NCBI GenBank assembly: GCA_944391495.1
Contig: CALXTU010000001.1
Location: forward strand, 247,981-311,980
Direction of reading: 5' to 3'
Origin: an uncultured Alphaproteobacteria bacterium
GTDB taxonomy: Bacteria; Pseudomonadota; Alphaproteobacteria; RF32; CAG-239
Length of the DNA stretch: 64,000 bases
How positions within the stretch are numbered: position 1 is the stretch's first letter; each line of letters begins with the position of its first letter. This document shows, piece by piece, positions 42,043 through 52,308 of the stretch. The notes below the pieces were generated by a model that was given only the letters and a program-made list of their open reading frames with translations, was not told the origin of the DNA and did not search any database. Both the position numbers and the translations under genes were made by a program.

Positions 42043-44313
42043 TTACAAAACTTCACGGCGGCCGACATGGTCTGCTGGGGAGACAATTCCTTCTTCTTCC
42101 ATACGGTCGATAATCGACGCGGCGCGGTTGTAGCCGATGCGCAGGCGGCGCTGAACATAGCTGATGGAGGCTTTTTTGTCGTTTTGGACAATCTGTACCG
42201 CCTGACGATATAAGTCATCGTCGCTGCCGGAGCCGAAATCACCGTTGTCAAAAACGGCACCGCCGCCGGAACCTTTGCCCTCGGTCAGTTCACCTTCGGT
42301 AACACCTTCGACATATTCCGGCTGGCGCTGGTTCTTCAAAAACTCAACGATTTTTTCGACTTCGCTGTCTTTGACAAACGGCGCATGAACGCGCAGCGGA
42401 CGCTGCCCGGCCGGCATATAAAGCATATCGCCCATGCCTAAGAGCTGTTCGGCGCCCTGCTCACCCAAGATGGTGCGGCTGTCGATTTTGGAGGTTACCT
42501 GATAACTGATACGGGTCGGAAAGTTGGCTTTGATGGTGCCGGTGATGACATCAACCGACGGACGCTGGGTTGACATAATCAGGTGAATACCGGCGGCGCG
42601 GGCCATCTGAGCCAGCCGCTGAATGGCTGCCTCAACGTCTTTGCCGGCAACCAGCATTAAGTCGGCCATTTCGTCAACCACGATGACGATGTAGGGCATC
42701 GGCGTCAGGTCAAGCTCCTGTTCCTCAAAAATCGGTTTGCCGGTTTCCATGTCAAAACCGGTTTGAACGGTGCGGGTGATTTTTTCACCGGAAGCACGCA
42801 GTTCTTCAAGGCGCTGGTTGTAGCCGGTGATGTTGCGGACATTGAGCTGCGCCATGGCGCGGTAGCGGTCTTCCATCTCTTTTACCGCCCATTTGAGGCC
42901 GATGACGGCCTTGGCCGGATCGGTGATGACCGGTGTTAACAGGTGCGGAATGCCATTGTACATGGTAAATTCAAGCATCTTCGGGTCAATCATAATCAGC
43001 TTACATTCTTCCGGACGCATTTTGTACAAAAGCGAAATAATCATCGAGTTAACACCGACAGATTTACCCGAACCGGTGGTACCGGCAACCAGAAGATGCG
43101 GCATTTTGGCCAGGTCGGCATAGGTGTTTTTGCCGCCGATGTCTTTGCCCAGGCTGATGGTCAGCGCGGCTTTGGAGTTTTTGAAGTCATCGCTTTCAAG
43201 AAGATCGCGCAGGTAGACAATCTCGCGGGTGGCGTTCGGCAGCTCAATACCGATGGTGTTGGAGCCGGGAACAACCGCAATACGCACCGAAACGGCGCTC
43301 ATGGAGCGGGCAATATCGTCGGACAGGCCGATAACCCGGGCAGTTTTGGTGCCGGGGGCCGGTTCAAGCTCATAAAGGGTGACGACCGGGCCGGGGCGGA
43401 TGCGGACAATCTTGCCGGAAACGCCGAATTCCTGCAAAACCTCTTCCAGCCGGGCGGCAATTTTTTCAAGCTCTTTCTGGCTTAAGTGCTGGGTGTTTTT
43501 GTCTTTGCCGACCGAAAGCAGGTCGATGTCGGGGAAAGAATAACCGTCGTCGACTTTAGCGGAGCGTTTGGCGATTTTTATGGCAGCAGCCGGTTTGGCG
43601 GCAGGCTCGTCTTTTTCTTCTTTAATCTTGGGTTCGCGGCGCTGGCGCAGCGGCCGGGCGGCAGAGGCTTTGTGTTTTTTGCCCGGAATGAGGCTGCTTA
43701 TTTTTTTGCTGCCGCGGAGCAGAGCGGCCAAACAACCAGCAATAATCAGAAAGATTTTTTTGAAGAATTTGTACCAGCCTGCCGGCGTGATGCCGCAGGC
43801 AAAGTTAAAGGATACAAAGGATATAATAAACATCAGGCCGGCCAGAATGACGCGACTGCCGGCGAAGTCGTGTATACGGGCAGAGGCGGACAAAAACTGA
43901 CGGGCAAAAAACACGCCCAGACTGCCGCCGCTCTTGAAACCGTCTACGACGCCGAAACAAAGGTCAATGAAAACGGCCAGGCAGACCGAACCGAGCAGGA
44001 ATCCGAAAATCCGGCCGTAGGGGCGGATAAATGTTTTGTAACGCATAATCTCCCAGCCCCAGACCAGAGGTGCGGCCAAAAACAGCGGCAATGCCAGACC
44101 AAACCAGCCGATAATCCAGCTGGAGGCATAGGCGCCAAAACCGCCGAGCCAGTTGTGCAGAGCGTCTGAGTTGGCGGTGTTGTAGCCGCTGTCTGCCGGA
44201 TTGTATGACAGACAACTGACGAGAAGCGCCAGCGTGAAAAGAGTTATGCCGGCACCCAGTCCCATAACCGCCAGTCTGGCAAGGAGCGATTTTTCTTTTT
44301 TGCGTTTGGCCAT
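42043..44313 (-). CDS. ftsK: DNA translocase FtsK
   Basis: 756 residues. Four N-terminal membrane segments (about 12-170), a short charged linker (about 200-260), then the alpha/beta RecA-like motor with Walker A GTTGSGKS (about 405-412) and a Walker B-type DEMADLM. The C-terminal winged-helix gamma domain (SYVQRRLRIGYNRAASIIDRMEEEG) reads KOPS sites. It pumps chromosomal DNA at the division septum. The linker is much shorter than in E. coli, as is usual in alphaproteobacteria. Confidence 0.96.
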   Translation of the reverse strand: MAKRKKEKSLLARLAVMGLGAGITLFTLALLVSCLSYNPADSGYNTANSDALHNWLGGFGAYASSWIIGWFGLALPLFLAAPLVWGWEIMRYKTFIRPYGRIFGFLLGSVCLAVFIDLCFGVVDGFKSGGSLGVFFARQFLSASARIHDFAGSRVILAGLMFIISFVSFNFACGITPAGWYKFFKKIFLIIAGCLAALLRGSKKISSLIPGKKHKASAARPLRQRREPKIKEEKDEPAAKPAAAIKIAKRSAKVDDGYSFPDIDLLSVGKDKNTQHLSQKELEKIAARLEEVLQEFGVSGKIVRIRPGPVVTLYELEPAPGTKTARVIGLSDDIARSMSAVSVRIAVVPGSNTIGIELPNATREIVYLRDLLESDDFKNSKAALTISLGKDIGGKNTYADLAKMPHLLVAGTTGSGKSVGVNSMIISLLYKMRPEECKLIMIDPKMLEFTMYNGIPHLLTPVITDPAKAVIGLKWAVKEMEDRYRAMAQLNVRNITGYNQRLEELRASGEKITRTVQTGFDMETGKPIFEEQELDLTPMPYIVIVVDEMADLMLVAGKDVEAAIQRLAQMARAAGIHLIMSTQRPSVDVITGTIKANFPTRISYQVTSKIDSRTILGEQGAEQLLGMGDMLYMPAGQRPLRVHAPFVKDSEVEKIVEFLKNQRQPEYVEGVTEGELTEGKGSGGGAVFDNGDFGSGSDDDLYRQAVQIVQNDKKASISYVQRRLRIGYNRAASIIDRMEEEGIVSPADHVGRREVL

Positions 44314-44490
44314 AGTTTCCTCTGTTTGCTAAAGTATTCTTAAAAGTTGCAACGGCAGTATTATAGCGCCGAAATTATCAATAATCCCTTAATGTTTTTT
44401 GTATTTTATAACTGTTGCAAAGGGCTTGACTTTTGGCTGAGCTTCAAGCAATCTTGAAACAGTTAAAATTTGCTGAAAAAGGAAAAAATC

Positions 44491-45228
44491 ATGTTCAGAT
44501 TAGATGGAAAAGTTGCTTTGATTACCGGCGCGGCCGGCGGTTTGGGAGATAAAATCGCCCGCACCCTGCATGCTCAGGGCGCCAAACTGGCGTTGACCGA
44601 TATGCGCGCCGAGCCGATGGAAAAACTGAAAGCCGAGCTGGGCGGCGACGTTGAAGTATTTGTTGCCAATTTGTCGGATTCCGAAGCCATTAAACAACTG
44701 GTTGCCGATGTTGAGGCCAAATTCGGCCAGATTGATATTTTGGTCAACAATGCCGGATTAACCCGTGATAATCTGTTTATGCGTATGAGCGACGATGAAT
44801 GGCAGCTGGTTCTGGACGTTAACCTTTCGGCCGGCTTTAAGCTGGCACGGGGCGTTATCCGCGGTATGATGAAACGCCGTTTCGGCCGGATTATCGGTAT
44901 TGCCTCGGTGGTCGGGGTTACCGGCAACGCCGGACAGGCCAACTATGCGGCATCTAAAGGCGGTATGATTGCAATGAACAAATGTCTGGCTCAGGAAGTT
45001 GCGTCGCGCGGTATTACCGTCAACTCCGTGGCGCCGGGATTCATCCGCACGCCGATGACCGATGTTTTGCCGGAAGATGTTAAAAAAGCGCTGCTTGCCA
45101 AAATTCCGGAAGGGAAACTCGGCGAGGCTCAGGATATTGCCAATGTGGTTGCTTTTCTGGCGTCGGACGAATCGCAGTATATCACCGGTCAGACAATCAA
45201 TATCAACGGCGGTATGGCTATGATTTAA
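44491..45228 (+). CDS. fabG: 3-oxoacyl-ACP reductase FabG
   Basis: 245 residues, SDR family. It reduces beta-ketoacyl-ACP with NADPH in fatty acid synthesis. TGAAGGLG cofactor loop (about 12-19), NNAGLTRDNLFMRM, Ser in ASVVG, YAASKGG catalytic Tyr/Lys, and the tail TGQTININGGMAM. Start: ATG 44491 with AAAGGA upstream. It stands alone, without fabD or acpP next to it, but motifs (NAGLTRDNL, SVAPGFI) favour FabG over other SDRs. Confidence 0.88.
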   Translation: MFRLDGKVALITGAAGGLGDKIARTLHAQGAKLALTDMRAEPMEKLKAELGGDVEVFVANLSDSEAIKQLVADVEAKFGQIDILVNNAGLTRDNLFMRMSDDEWQLVLDVNLSAGFKLARGVIRGMMKRRFGRIIGIASVVGVTGNAGQANYAASKGGMIAMNKCLAQEVASRGITVNSVAPGFIRTPMTDVLPEDVKKALLAKIPEGKLGEAQDIANVVAFLASDESQYITGQTININGGMAMI

Positions 45229-45244
45229 GAATTTGCCGATTTGC

Positions 45245-45283
45245 AAAAAAACAGGTCTTGCCGACGGCAAGGCCTGTTTTTTG
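45245..45283 (+). terminator. Rho-independent terminator after fabG
   Basis: AACAGG-T-CTTGCCG-AC-GGCAAG-G-CCTGTT followed by TTTT. Confidence 0.8.
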
Positions 45284-45314
45284 TAAGCATAAGCGTGAAG
45301 AAAACCTTTAGTCG

Positions 45315-45692
45315 TCAAAACAGCCGCCGCCAATCATAATCATCAAAATAATCGTCGCCGACTATTTTGGTTGATAACGGGCTGCCCTGATAGGAAATCA
45401 GCCGAAAGGCGTGTTTTATGTCCGGTGGTGATATAAACTGAAAGCGGGTGGTTTCAATCTTGTATTTGATGCCGGTGTAAAAATGCGGATAATTACAATT
45501 CAACAAAAAAACCTGCTTAAATCCAACCTCCTTATCGTTGACCGGAAACATAAAAAAAGCTTCTTCACAAGAGTGGAGAATCAGTCGGTTTTGGGACGAC
45601 AACTCACGGTTGTTGTAAAAAAGAATGCCGTCCTTTATGGCAAAATCACCCTGAGTGATGTTGCGCAAAACAGTGTAGTCAGTCTGATTCAT
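45315..45692 (-). CDS. Small protein, unknown
   Basis: 125 residues with no signal peptide or membrane segment, apparently beta-rich (FAIKDGILFYNNREL, RFQFISPPDIKHAFRLISYQG). The start at 45692 (MNQTD) is preferred because the 26 codons upstream encode an unlikely leader; neither has a good ribosome site. Not recognised. It lies between fabG and rbfA on the minus strand. Confidence 0.45.
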   Translation of the reverse strand: MNQTDYTVLRNITQGDFAIKDGILFYNNRELSSQNRLILHSCEEAFFMFPVNDKEVGFKQVFLLNCNYPHFYTGIKYKIETTRFQFISPPDIKHAFRLISYQGSPLSTKIVGDDYFDDYDWRRLF

Positions 45693-45827
45693 GGGAAATA
45701 ATTTTAAAATAAAAACATAATTGTATTTTTTGTATAAATGCAGAGTAGCGCATAAGGAAATTTTGTGCAAAAGATTTGCCGCTGTTTTCTACAGGCGGGG
45801 AATAAAAAGTTGCCGCAAAAAGACGGT

Positions 45828-46205
45828 TTATTTTTTTAAGTCACGGGCAACGTGCGGATCAAGAAGTAGTTTTTCAATCTTGTCTACTTCTTCAAAAGAT
45901 TTGTCGACGCGGAAATTAATTTCGGGGACATAGCGCAGCGAAGTTTGCGCGGCAACCTGTTTGCGAAAATAGTTGGCTGCCAGCTGCAGGCCGCCTAAAA
46001 CTTCCTGCAGAAATTCACCGCCGGAGGTGATAAACCATACCGTGCAGTATTTTAAATCCGGCGAGACGGTCACTTTGGTTACGGTTACGAGGGTGTTAAT
46101 GCCTTCAAGGTTGTGCACCTCGCCGCGGTCAATAAAACGGGCGATGATTTTTTTGATTTCTCCGGCAACCCGGAGTTGTCTTTGTGAAGGTTCTTTTTCG
46201 GCCAT
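45828..46205 (-). CDS. rbfA: Ribosome-binding factor A
   Basis: 125 residues. RbfA assists 16S rRNA 5'-end maturation. Typical: QRQLRVAGEIKKIIARFI, VTVTKVTVSPDLKYCTVWF, and RYVPEINFRVDKSFEEVDKIEKLL. It starts 130 bp from truB on the opposite strand, so the usual co-linear rbfA-truB order is broken, presumably by inversion. AGGAGACC precedes its ATG. Confidence 0.93.
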   Translation of the reverse strand: MAEKEPSQRQLRVAGEIKKIIARFIDRGEVHNLEGINTLVTVTKVTVSPDLKYCTVWFITSGGEFLQEVLGGLQLAANYFRKQVAAQTSLRYVPEINFRVDKSFEEVDKIEKLLLDPHVARDLKK

Positions 46206-46334
46206 GACGGTCTCCTCGGATAAAGGTTGTTTTTTTCAGATATAGAGGTAAATGCATGCTTTGGCAAGATATTTTGCGAAAAGATTGACTTATCGGCCGA
46301 TTTACCGTATCAAAAAAACGGAGGAAGGTATCTG

Positions 46335-47243
46335 ATGAAACATAAAAAAGGGCAGAATGTCAGCGGCTGGCTGATTGTTGACAAACCGGAAGGCATCGGG
46401 TCGACGGCCGTTGTCAATATGACGCGGCGGCTGTTTGATGCTAAGAAAAACGGGCATGCCGGAACGCTGGATCCGTTTGCCAGCGGAGTTTTGCCGATAG
46501 CTTTCGGCGAGGCGACCAAATTGCTGCCTTTTGTGACGGATGGCGACAAAGAATATGAGTTTGTCGTCAAGTTCGGAGAAGCGACGGATACGCTTGATCT
46601 GACGGGGCAAATTACCGCCGAAGGCGGCCGGCTGCCGAGTGAGGCGGAAATCCGCGGGATCTTGCCCTGTTTTTTGGGGAATATCGAACAAACGCCGCCG
46701 GTTTATTCGGCATTGAAAATCAACGGGCAGAGGGCTTATGATCTGGCTCGGCGCGGCGAAGATGTCGAGATACCTAAACGAATCGTCAAAATTTACGAGC
46801 TTGATTTTGTGGAGATGGTCAGCGAATCGCAGGCGCGAATCCGGGTGCGCTGCTCAAAAGGAACATATGTGCGCTCCCTTGGTGCTGATTTGGCCGCAAA
46901 ATTAGGTACTTACGGGTATTTGACGGCACTGCGGCGGACAAAATGCGGTAAATTCGGCATTGATGATACGATTTTGCTGGAAAATTTAAAAAATATAGAG
47001 TATGTTGAGGAACGCAAAAAATATCTGCGTCCCCTTTTGACATGTCTGTGCGACATCACGGTCATTGCCGTAGGGGGAGAAGACGCCGCTAAACTGAGGC
47101 AGGGACAGGGCGTTTCGCCGAAACATTATGACGTAGCCGAATATGTCGGATGTGAGGCGGCGGCCGTGTGTGACGGCCGGTTGGCGGCAATAGTGCGGAT
47201 TGAAGAAAACAGAATTTCTCCGGTTCGCGTGTTTAATGTTTAA
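46335..47243 (+). CDS. truB: tRNA pseudouridine-55 synthase TruB
   Basis: 302 residues. It makes the pseudouridine in the T-loop. Motifs: [37 protein letters not shown] with the catalytic Asp, [21 protein letters not shown], and [15 protein letters not shown]. Start: ATG 46335 with GGAGGAAGG upstream; the frame is open further up but without homology. It is followed by rpsO and pnp. Confidence 0.95.
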   Translation: MKHKKGQNVSGWLIVDKPEGIGSTAVVNMTRRLFDAKKNGHAGTLDPFASGVLPIAFGEATKLLPFVTDGDKEYEFVVKFGEATDTLDLTGQITAEGGRLPSEAEIRGILPCFLGNIEQTPPVYSALKINGQRAYDLARRGEDVEIPKRIVKIYELDFVEMVSESQARIRVRCSKGTYVRSLGADLAAKLGTYGYLTALRRTKCGKFGIDDTILLENLKNIEYVEERKKYLRPLLTCLCDITVIAVGGEDAAKLRQGQGVSPKHYDVAEYVGCEAAAVCDGRLAAIVRIEENRISPVRVFNV

Positions 47244-47260
47244 CGAAAAAGGAACAGAAG

Positions 47261-47530
47261 ATGTCGATTTCAAATGAAAAAAAACAGGAATTAGTCAAAA
47301 CTTATGGTCTGAATCCGAATGATACCGGTTCGCCGGAAGTTCAGATTGCTATCTGGACGGCCGAAATCAATAACCTGGTTGAGCATTTTAAGGTTCATGC
47401 CAAAGACAATCACTCGCGTCTGGGGCTGATGAAAAAAGTTGCCCGCCGCCGTCACCTCTTGGACTATTTGAAGGCGAAAGACGAGAGCAGATATCAGAAT
47501 ATCATCGCCAAACTGAATATCAGACGATAA
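47261..47530 (+). CDS. rpsO: 30S ribosomal protein S15
   Basis: 89 residues, exactly the standard length. Motif [22 protein letters not shown] and [13 protein letters not shown]. It binds the 16S central domain. It lies between truB and pnp as in most bacteria, with AAGGAAC before the ATG. Confidence 0.97.
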   Translation: MSISNEKKQELVKTYGLNPNDTGSPEVQIAIWTAEINNLVEHFKVHAKDNHSRLGLMKKVARRRHLLDYLKAKDESRYQNIIAKLNIRR

Positions 47531-47548
47531 GCAGAAAGATGATAAGGG

Positions 47549-47590
47549 TTGCGGGGCTTCGGTTTGTAAAAGCTCCGCAATCTATATAAT
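47549..47590 (+). promoter_or_regulatory. Hairpin and TATAAT box between rpsO and pnp
   Basis: TTGCGG-G-GCTT pairs with AAGC-T-CCGCAA (47549-47580) and is followed by a perfect TATAAT (47585-47590). A small CCTGC-ATGG-GGCAGG stem lies at about 47597-47611. It probably separates rpsO from pnp and gives pnp its own transcript; RNase III control, as in E. coli, is possible but unproven. Confidence 0.45.
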
Positions 47591-47645
47591 AAAATCCTGC
47601 ATGGGGCAGGTAGAGGTTATATGGAATAATGAAAGGTAAAGAAAT

Positions 47646-49769
47646 ATGATCGATTTTCACGAAGTCCGCAAAGAAATGGAATGGGGCGGACGCAAATTAA
47701 TTTTAGAAACAGGAAAAATTTCACGACAGGCTGCCGGTTCGGTGGTTGTTACCTATGGGCAAACAGTGGTTCACGGAACGGTATGCGCCGCAAAAGAGGT
47801 AAAAGCTGATCAGGATTTCTTTCCTTTAACCGTGAACTATCAGGAAAAATATTATGCCACCGGTAAAGTGCCGGGCGGCTTTTTGAAAAGAGAAGGCAAG
47901 CCCTCGGAGCGCGAAGTTCTTATCTCGCGCCTGATCGACCGGCCGATACGTCCGTTGTTTCCGGATGCTTTTAAAAACGAGGTGCAAATCGTCTGCACGG
48001 TTTTGGCTCATGACAAACAGAGCGATTCAGATATTCCGGCAATGATTGCGGCTTCGGCGGCGCTGGCGGTTTCGGGTATTCCGTTTTTGGGGCCCATCGG
48101 CGCGGCAAAAATCGGCTATAAAGACGGGCAGTATATCCTGAACCCGACGTTGGAACAGCTTCCGGGGTCAAAACTGGAATTGACGGTTGCCGGAACCAAA
48201 GAAGGTGTTTTGATGGTTGAATCCGAGGCCGACGAGCTGCCGGAAGATGTTATGCTCGGTGCGGTTATGTTCGGTTTTGAAAATTTCCAGCCGGTTATTG
48301 ACATGATTAACGAGCTGAAAAAAGAGGCCGGCAAAGAGGCCTGGGAAGCACCGGTATTTCCGCCGGAGTTTGATGCTTTGTATGCCCGGGTGGAAAAAGA
48401 TTTTGAGGCCAAATATACCAAGGCTTTTGAGGAGACCGACAAGCTGACCCGCGGAACACTGGTCGGCGAGGTTTCGGAAGAAGTCAAAGCAACGATTGAT
48501 CCGGAAAACGAAATTGAAAACCGCTATATCGGCGATGTGATTGAAAAACTGATGCACAAAGTTGTGCGTGAGAAAGTTTTGACCACCGGCCGGCGGATTG
48601 ACGGCCGCGACACCAAAACGGTACGCCCGATTCAGTGTCAGGTTGATGTTTTGCCGACAACTCACGGCTCGGCATTGTTCACTCGCGGCGAGACTCAGGC
48701 ATTGGTGGTTACCACACTGGGTACCGGTGAAGACGCACAGATTATTGACGGATTGTTTGACGAAACCAAAGAAGACTTTATGCTGAACTATAACTTCCCG
48801 CCGTATTCGGTCGGTGAGTGCGGCCGTATGGGATCTCCGGGACGTCGCGAAATCGGTCACGGCAAATTGGCCTGGCGTGCCATTCATCCGATGATGCCCA
48901 AAGATAAAGATGCTTTCCCGTATACCGTGCGGGTGGTTTCGGATATTATGGAATCCAACGGCTCCTCTTCTATGGCAACAGTCTGTGGTACGTCGATGTC
49001 GCTGATGTCGGCCGGGGTGCCTTTGAGAAAACCGGTTGCTGGTATTGCCATGGGGCTGATTAAGGAAAATGACGGCCGGGTTGCGGTTTTGACCGATATT
49101 CTGGGTGATGAAGATCATCTCGGCGATATGGACTTTAAGGTTGCCGGAACCAAAGACGGTGTTACCGCCTTGCAGATGGATATCAAAATTACCTCCATCA
49201 CCAAAGAAATTATGCAGCAGGCTCTGGCTCAGGCTCATGAGGGTCGGATTCACATCTTAAGCGAAATGGCCAAAGCGATTGCCGAGCCGCGCCCGCATGT
49301 TTCCGATAAAGCACCGCGGATTGTCGCTATTAAGATTCCGGTTGACAAGATCCGCGAAGTTATCGGTACCGGCGGTAAGGTTATTCGCGAAATCGTCGAT
49401 ACGACGCATACCAAAATCGATATCAGCGATGACGGTATTGTCAAGATTGCCTCAATGAAAAAAGAGGACGGCGATGCGGCGCTGGAATGGATTATGGGAA
49501 TTGTGGCCGAGCCGGAAGCCGGCAAGATTTATCACGGCACAATTACCAAGATTATGGATTTTGGCGCGTTTGTCCGCTTTTTGGGAACGACCGAAGGTTT
49601 GGTTCATATCTCGGAAATCAAAAACGAGCGTATTGCCTCGGTTTCTGATTTCTACAAAGAAGGTGACCAAATCTGGGTTAAATGCCTTGGTGCCGACAAT
49701 CGCGGCAAGATTAAGCTCTCGGCCAAGAGAGTTAATCAGGAAACCGGCGAAGATCTGGAAAATAAATAA
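47646..49769 (+). CDS. pnp: Polyribonucleotide nucleotidyltransferase
   Basis: 707 residues. Phosphorolytic 3'-5' exoribonuclease. Two RNase PH domains (about 10-220 and 300-530) separated by a helical linker. The second carries [20 protein letters not shown]-like NFPPYSVGE and GRREIGHG. Then KH ([18 protein letters not shown]) and S1 ([19 protein letters not shown]) domains end the chain at normal length. Confidence 0.97.
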   Translation: MIDFHEVRKEMEWGGRKLILETGKISRQAAGSVVVTYGQTVVHGTVCAAKEVKADQDFFPLTVNYQEKYYATGKVPGGFLKREGKPSEREVLISRLIDRPIRPLFPDAFKNEVQIVCTVLAHDKQSDSDIPAMIAASAALAVSGIPFLGPIGAAKIGYKDGQYILNPTLEQLPGSKLELTVAGTKEGVLMVESEADELPEDVMLGAVMFGFENFQPVIDMINELKKEAGKEAWEAPVFPPEFDALYARVEKDFEAKYTKAFEETDKLTRGTLVGEVSEEVKATIDPENEIENRYIGDVIEKLMHKVVREKVLTTGRRIDGRDTKTVRPIQCQVDVLPTTHGSALFTRGETQALVVTTLGTGEDAQIIDGLFDETKEDFMLNYNFPPYSVGECGRMGSPGRREIGHGKLAWRAIHPMMPKDKDAFPYTVRVVSDIMESNGSSSMATVCGTSMSLMSAGVPLRKPVAGIAMGLIKENDGRVAVLTDILGDEDHLGDMDFKVAGTKDGVTALQMDIKITSITKEIMQQALAQAHEGRIHILSEMAKAIAEPRPHVSDKAPRIVAIKIPVDKIREVIGTGGKVIREIVDTTHTKIDISDDGIVKIASMKKEDGDAALEWIMGIVAEPEAGKIYHGTITKIMDFGAFVRFLGTTEGLVHISEIKNERIASVSDFYKEGDQIWVKCLGADNRGKIKLSAKRVNQETGEDLENK

Positions 49770-49787
49770 TCTTTGCCGAAGGTAGAC

Positions 49788-49818
49788 AAAAGCCCCGCCG
49801 AACCGGCGGGGTTTTGTT
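49788..49818. terminator. Bidirectional terminator between pnp and gloB
   Basis: CCCCGCCG-AA-CGGCGGGG flanked by AAAA on the left and TTTTGTT on the right, serving both convergent genes. Confidence 0.85.
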
Positions 49819-49838
49819 ATACCGGTAAAGCAGGTAAA

Positions 49839-50555
49839 TCAGCCGGCCAGTCTTTGGAAATCGGCCAGAGAGGCGGCCTCAAGATAAGGATTGCAGCGTT
49901 TTTCCTCGCCTAAGGTTACCGGGGCGACCGGAAGACCTTCGGTCAGACGTGTCCGCGCTTTGGCCAGATAGTTTTTGATATCGTCATTGCCATGATTGTA
50001 TTGGAAGGCGAACATGGCGCCGCCCATGGTATATTCGTGTCCGGGATAAAAAAGGACATCGTCCGGCAGCGCTTTGATTTTGGACAAGGCGGTAAACATT
50101 TGTTCCGGCGTGCCCTCAAAAATACCGCCGATGCATAAGTTAAAAAGCGTGTCGCCGGTGAACAGTATTTTGTCTTTTTTGAAGTAGTATAAAATGTGTC
50201 CCTGCGTATGCGCCGAGACATCAATAATCTCGGCGGCGCTGTTGCCGAGGTCGAAAATTTCGCCCGGGGCAATGCCGGTGTCGGCATCTTTGATGCGGTG
50301 GATATCGGCGGTATTGCAGACGATTTGGGCGCCGTATTTTTCCTTCAGCTCCAGATTACCGTCGACATGGTCAAAATGGTGGTGCGTGTTCAGGATAAAC
50401 TGCGGCTTGAGATTTAATTCGGCGCATTTGGCAATAACCGGCGCCGCTTCGGACGGATCGATGACGGCAGTTGTCCGGCTGTCTTCGTCCATGATGATAT
50501 AAGCATAATTATCCATATAGCCGGCTCGGCATAAAACGGGGTATACCTGAAGCAT
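49839..50555 (-). CDS. gloB: Hydroxyacylglutathione hydrolase-like metallo-beta-lactamase fold
   Basis: 238 residues. Zinc motif THHHFDHVDG (about 57-66), later HTQGHILYY, FTGDTLF and YPGHEYT. This set matches glyoxalase II, which hydrolyses S-lactoylglutathione; the C-terminal end is short but contains EKRCNPYL. The start directly abuts the stop of the HD-GYP gene (TAAATG). Other hydrolases of the same fold cannot be excluded. Confidence 0.82.
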   Translation of the reverse strand: MLQVYPVLCRAGYMDNYAYIIMDEDSRTTAVIDPSEAAPVIAKCAELNLKPQFILNTHHHFDHVDGNLELKEKYGAQIVCNTADIHRIKDADTGIAPGEIFDLGNSAAEIIDVSAHTQGHILYYFKKDKILFTGDTLFNLCIGGIFEGTPEQMFTALSKIKALPDDVLFYPGHEYTMGGAMFAFQYNHGNDDIKNYLAKARTRLTEGLPVAPVTLGEEKRCNPYLEAASLADFQRLAG

Positions 50556-52238
50556 TTACAAAAACTCCTCGGGATTAATGTCGTCAATTTGTTCTTTATC
50601 AATATATTCTTTGGCGTAGTCCATATAAACACCGCTTTTGATAAACAGTTCGTATAAGTCGGGGTCAAGGTGGCCGCTGTTTTTCATATCGCGCATAATC
50701 CGCAAAACCTCGGATAATTTTTTCGGCTCTTTATACGGGCGGTCGCGCGCCGTCAGAGCCTCGTAAACATCGGCAATGGCCATGATTTTTGCCGGAACGG
50801 ACATTTGGTCGCCGGTCAGGCCGTTGGGATAGCCTTTGCCGTCTACCCGTTCGTGGTGAGCGCCGGCGTATTCAACAATTTTGGAAAGCTCCGGCGGAAA
50901 AGGCAGATTTTTGAGCATATTGATTGTGGTGACGATATGTTCGTTAATTTTTTCGCGTTCGGCATCGTTAATTGTACCCTGCCGGATTTTAAGGTTGACC
51001 AGTTCACCCTGATTATATGCGCCGGCTACTTGTTCGGGGCGGTCCTGTAAGACATATTCGACTTCTGGTTTGGTATAGGCCGACGGTGTGTTGATAAGCT
51101 TTTTCTCACCCCAGGAAAGTCCGGTCATCCGGTTGAAGTAGCGGACAAAACTGCGTTCGGAAATCTTATCCAAGCGTTTGATGTCGTTGTCAGTCAACGG
51201 GGTGTCGCCAATATTGCAGCGGCCGATGAACTCAAAATCATCGGTAAGCTGCTTGACTTTGGCGACAAATTCGGCCTGCAGGTTTTCTTTGGTGTCGGTA
51301 TTGTTCAGACGCTTTTGCAGATATTCTATATGGGCGTCGCGGCGCAAGATTTCAAAACGACTGCGAATTTCGTGAATGCGATTGTGAATGGTTTCCAGTT
51401 TGGCGGCCTTATCAATAATGTATTCCGGCGTGATGATTTTGCCGCAGTCATGCAGCCAGGAAGCGATATGCAGGGCATACCAGTCGTTGTCGGACATCTC
51501 AAAATTTTTGAGCGGGCCTTCGGTTTCCTGAACGGCGGCTGCCGCCAACATCCGCGTGATGATGGGAACTTTTTGACAATGCAGTCCGGTATAGGGAGAT
51601 TTGGCATCGATGGCTTTAGCCAAAACATCAACAAAAGATTCCAAAAGCTGAGTATATGATTCCGCCAGCTGCTTGCGCTCCAGCGCAAAGGCCGCCATTT
51701 GGCAGACGGCGATCATTTTTTCCTGATCGTCCTGAGTGAAGTTGATGATCTTGCCTTTGGTGTCACGGGCATTGATGAACTGTGCCACGGCAATAACATT
51801 GCGGCGATTGTCAAACAACGGAAAGGCCAGCATTGACAAGGTGGTGTAGTTGTTGTTTTCATCAAATTGACGCAGGAAAGAAGTGTCTATATTCGGTTCG
51901 TTAAAAATGTTGGCAGAATTAATTATCTCATGATTAAGAGCACAGATTTCGGCCGGTCGTTTATGGGGATTGTCTTTGATGTCGGGCAAATACACCGAAG
52001 GAAAAAAGGCCATGTTGGAGGTTCCGGAAACAGAGGCGTTCAAGCTTTCAATCCGGCTGTAGACTAGGTTCATAAAACGATTGGAGGTCAGATGAAAGAA
52101 AAAGCAGCCGTCGGCATCGGCAATCCGTGAGGCAATATCAACGGCCGCCGCGATAATCTCTTCAGTATCACCGCTTTCGGAAAGCCGGCCGGACAGTTTT
52201 ATCATCTCTTCCAGCAGTAAGTCGCTTGCGTCAGCCAA
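50556..52238 (-). CDS. GAF-HD-GYP cyclic-di-GMP phosphodiesterase
   Basis: 560 residues. An N-terminal GAF-type sensor domain (about 20-180, with a Cys/His-poor pocket) is followed by an HD-GYP domain with HDCGKI (about 260-265) and HHERVDGKGYPNGLTGDQ (about 460-477), plus AKIMAIADVYEALTARDRPY. These motifs are intact, so hydrolysis of c-di-GMP is expected. No membrane segment. It is co-transcribed with gloB by adjacency only. The signal is unknown. Confidence 0.9.
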   Translation of the reverse strand: MADASDLLLEEMIKLSGRLSESGDTEEIIAAAVDIASRIADADGCFFFHLTSNRFMNLVYSRIESLNASVSGTSNMAFFPSVYLPDIKDNPHKRPAEICALNHEIINSANIFNEPNIDTSFLRQFDENNNYTTLSMLAFPLFDNRRNVIAVAQFINARDTKGKIINFTQDDQEKMIAVCQMAAFALERKQLAESYTQLLESFVDVLAKAIDAKSPYTGLHCQKVPIITRMLAAAAVQETEGPLKNFEMSDNDWYALHIASWLHDCGKIITPEYIIDKAAKLETIHNRIHEIRSRFEILRRDAHIEYLQKRLNNTDTKENLQAEFVAKVKQLTDDFEFIGRCNIGDTPLTDNDIKRLDKISERSFVRYFNRMTGLSWGEKKLINTPSAYTKPEVEYVLQDRPEQVAGAYNQGELVNLKIRQGTINDAEREKINEHIVTTINMLKNLPFPPELSKIVEYAGAHHERVDGKGYPNGLTGDQMSVPAKIMAIADVYEALTARDRPYKEPKKLSEVLRIMRDMKNSGHLDPDLYELFIKSGVYMDYAKEYIDKEQIDDINPEEFL

Positions 52239-52308
52239 AACAGAAAAATCCCGTTAATTGCTTTGTTTAACGTTTATTGTAAGGAGATTTTATTAAAAAA
52301 GATATAAA

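Noticed and set aside
48168-49253. Frame of 361 codons opposite pnp
   Set aside because: Antisense shadow of a conserved gene; no independent start signals.
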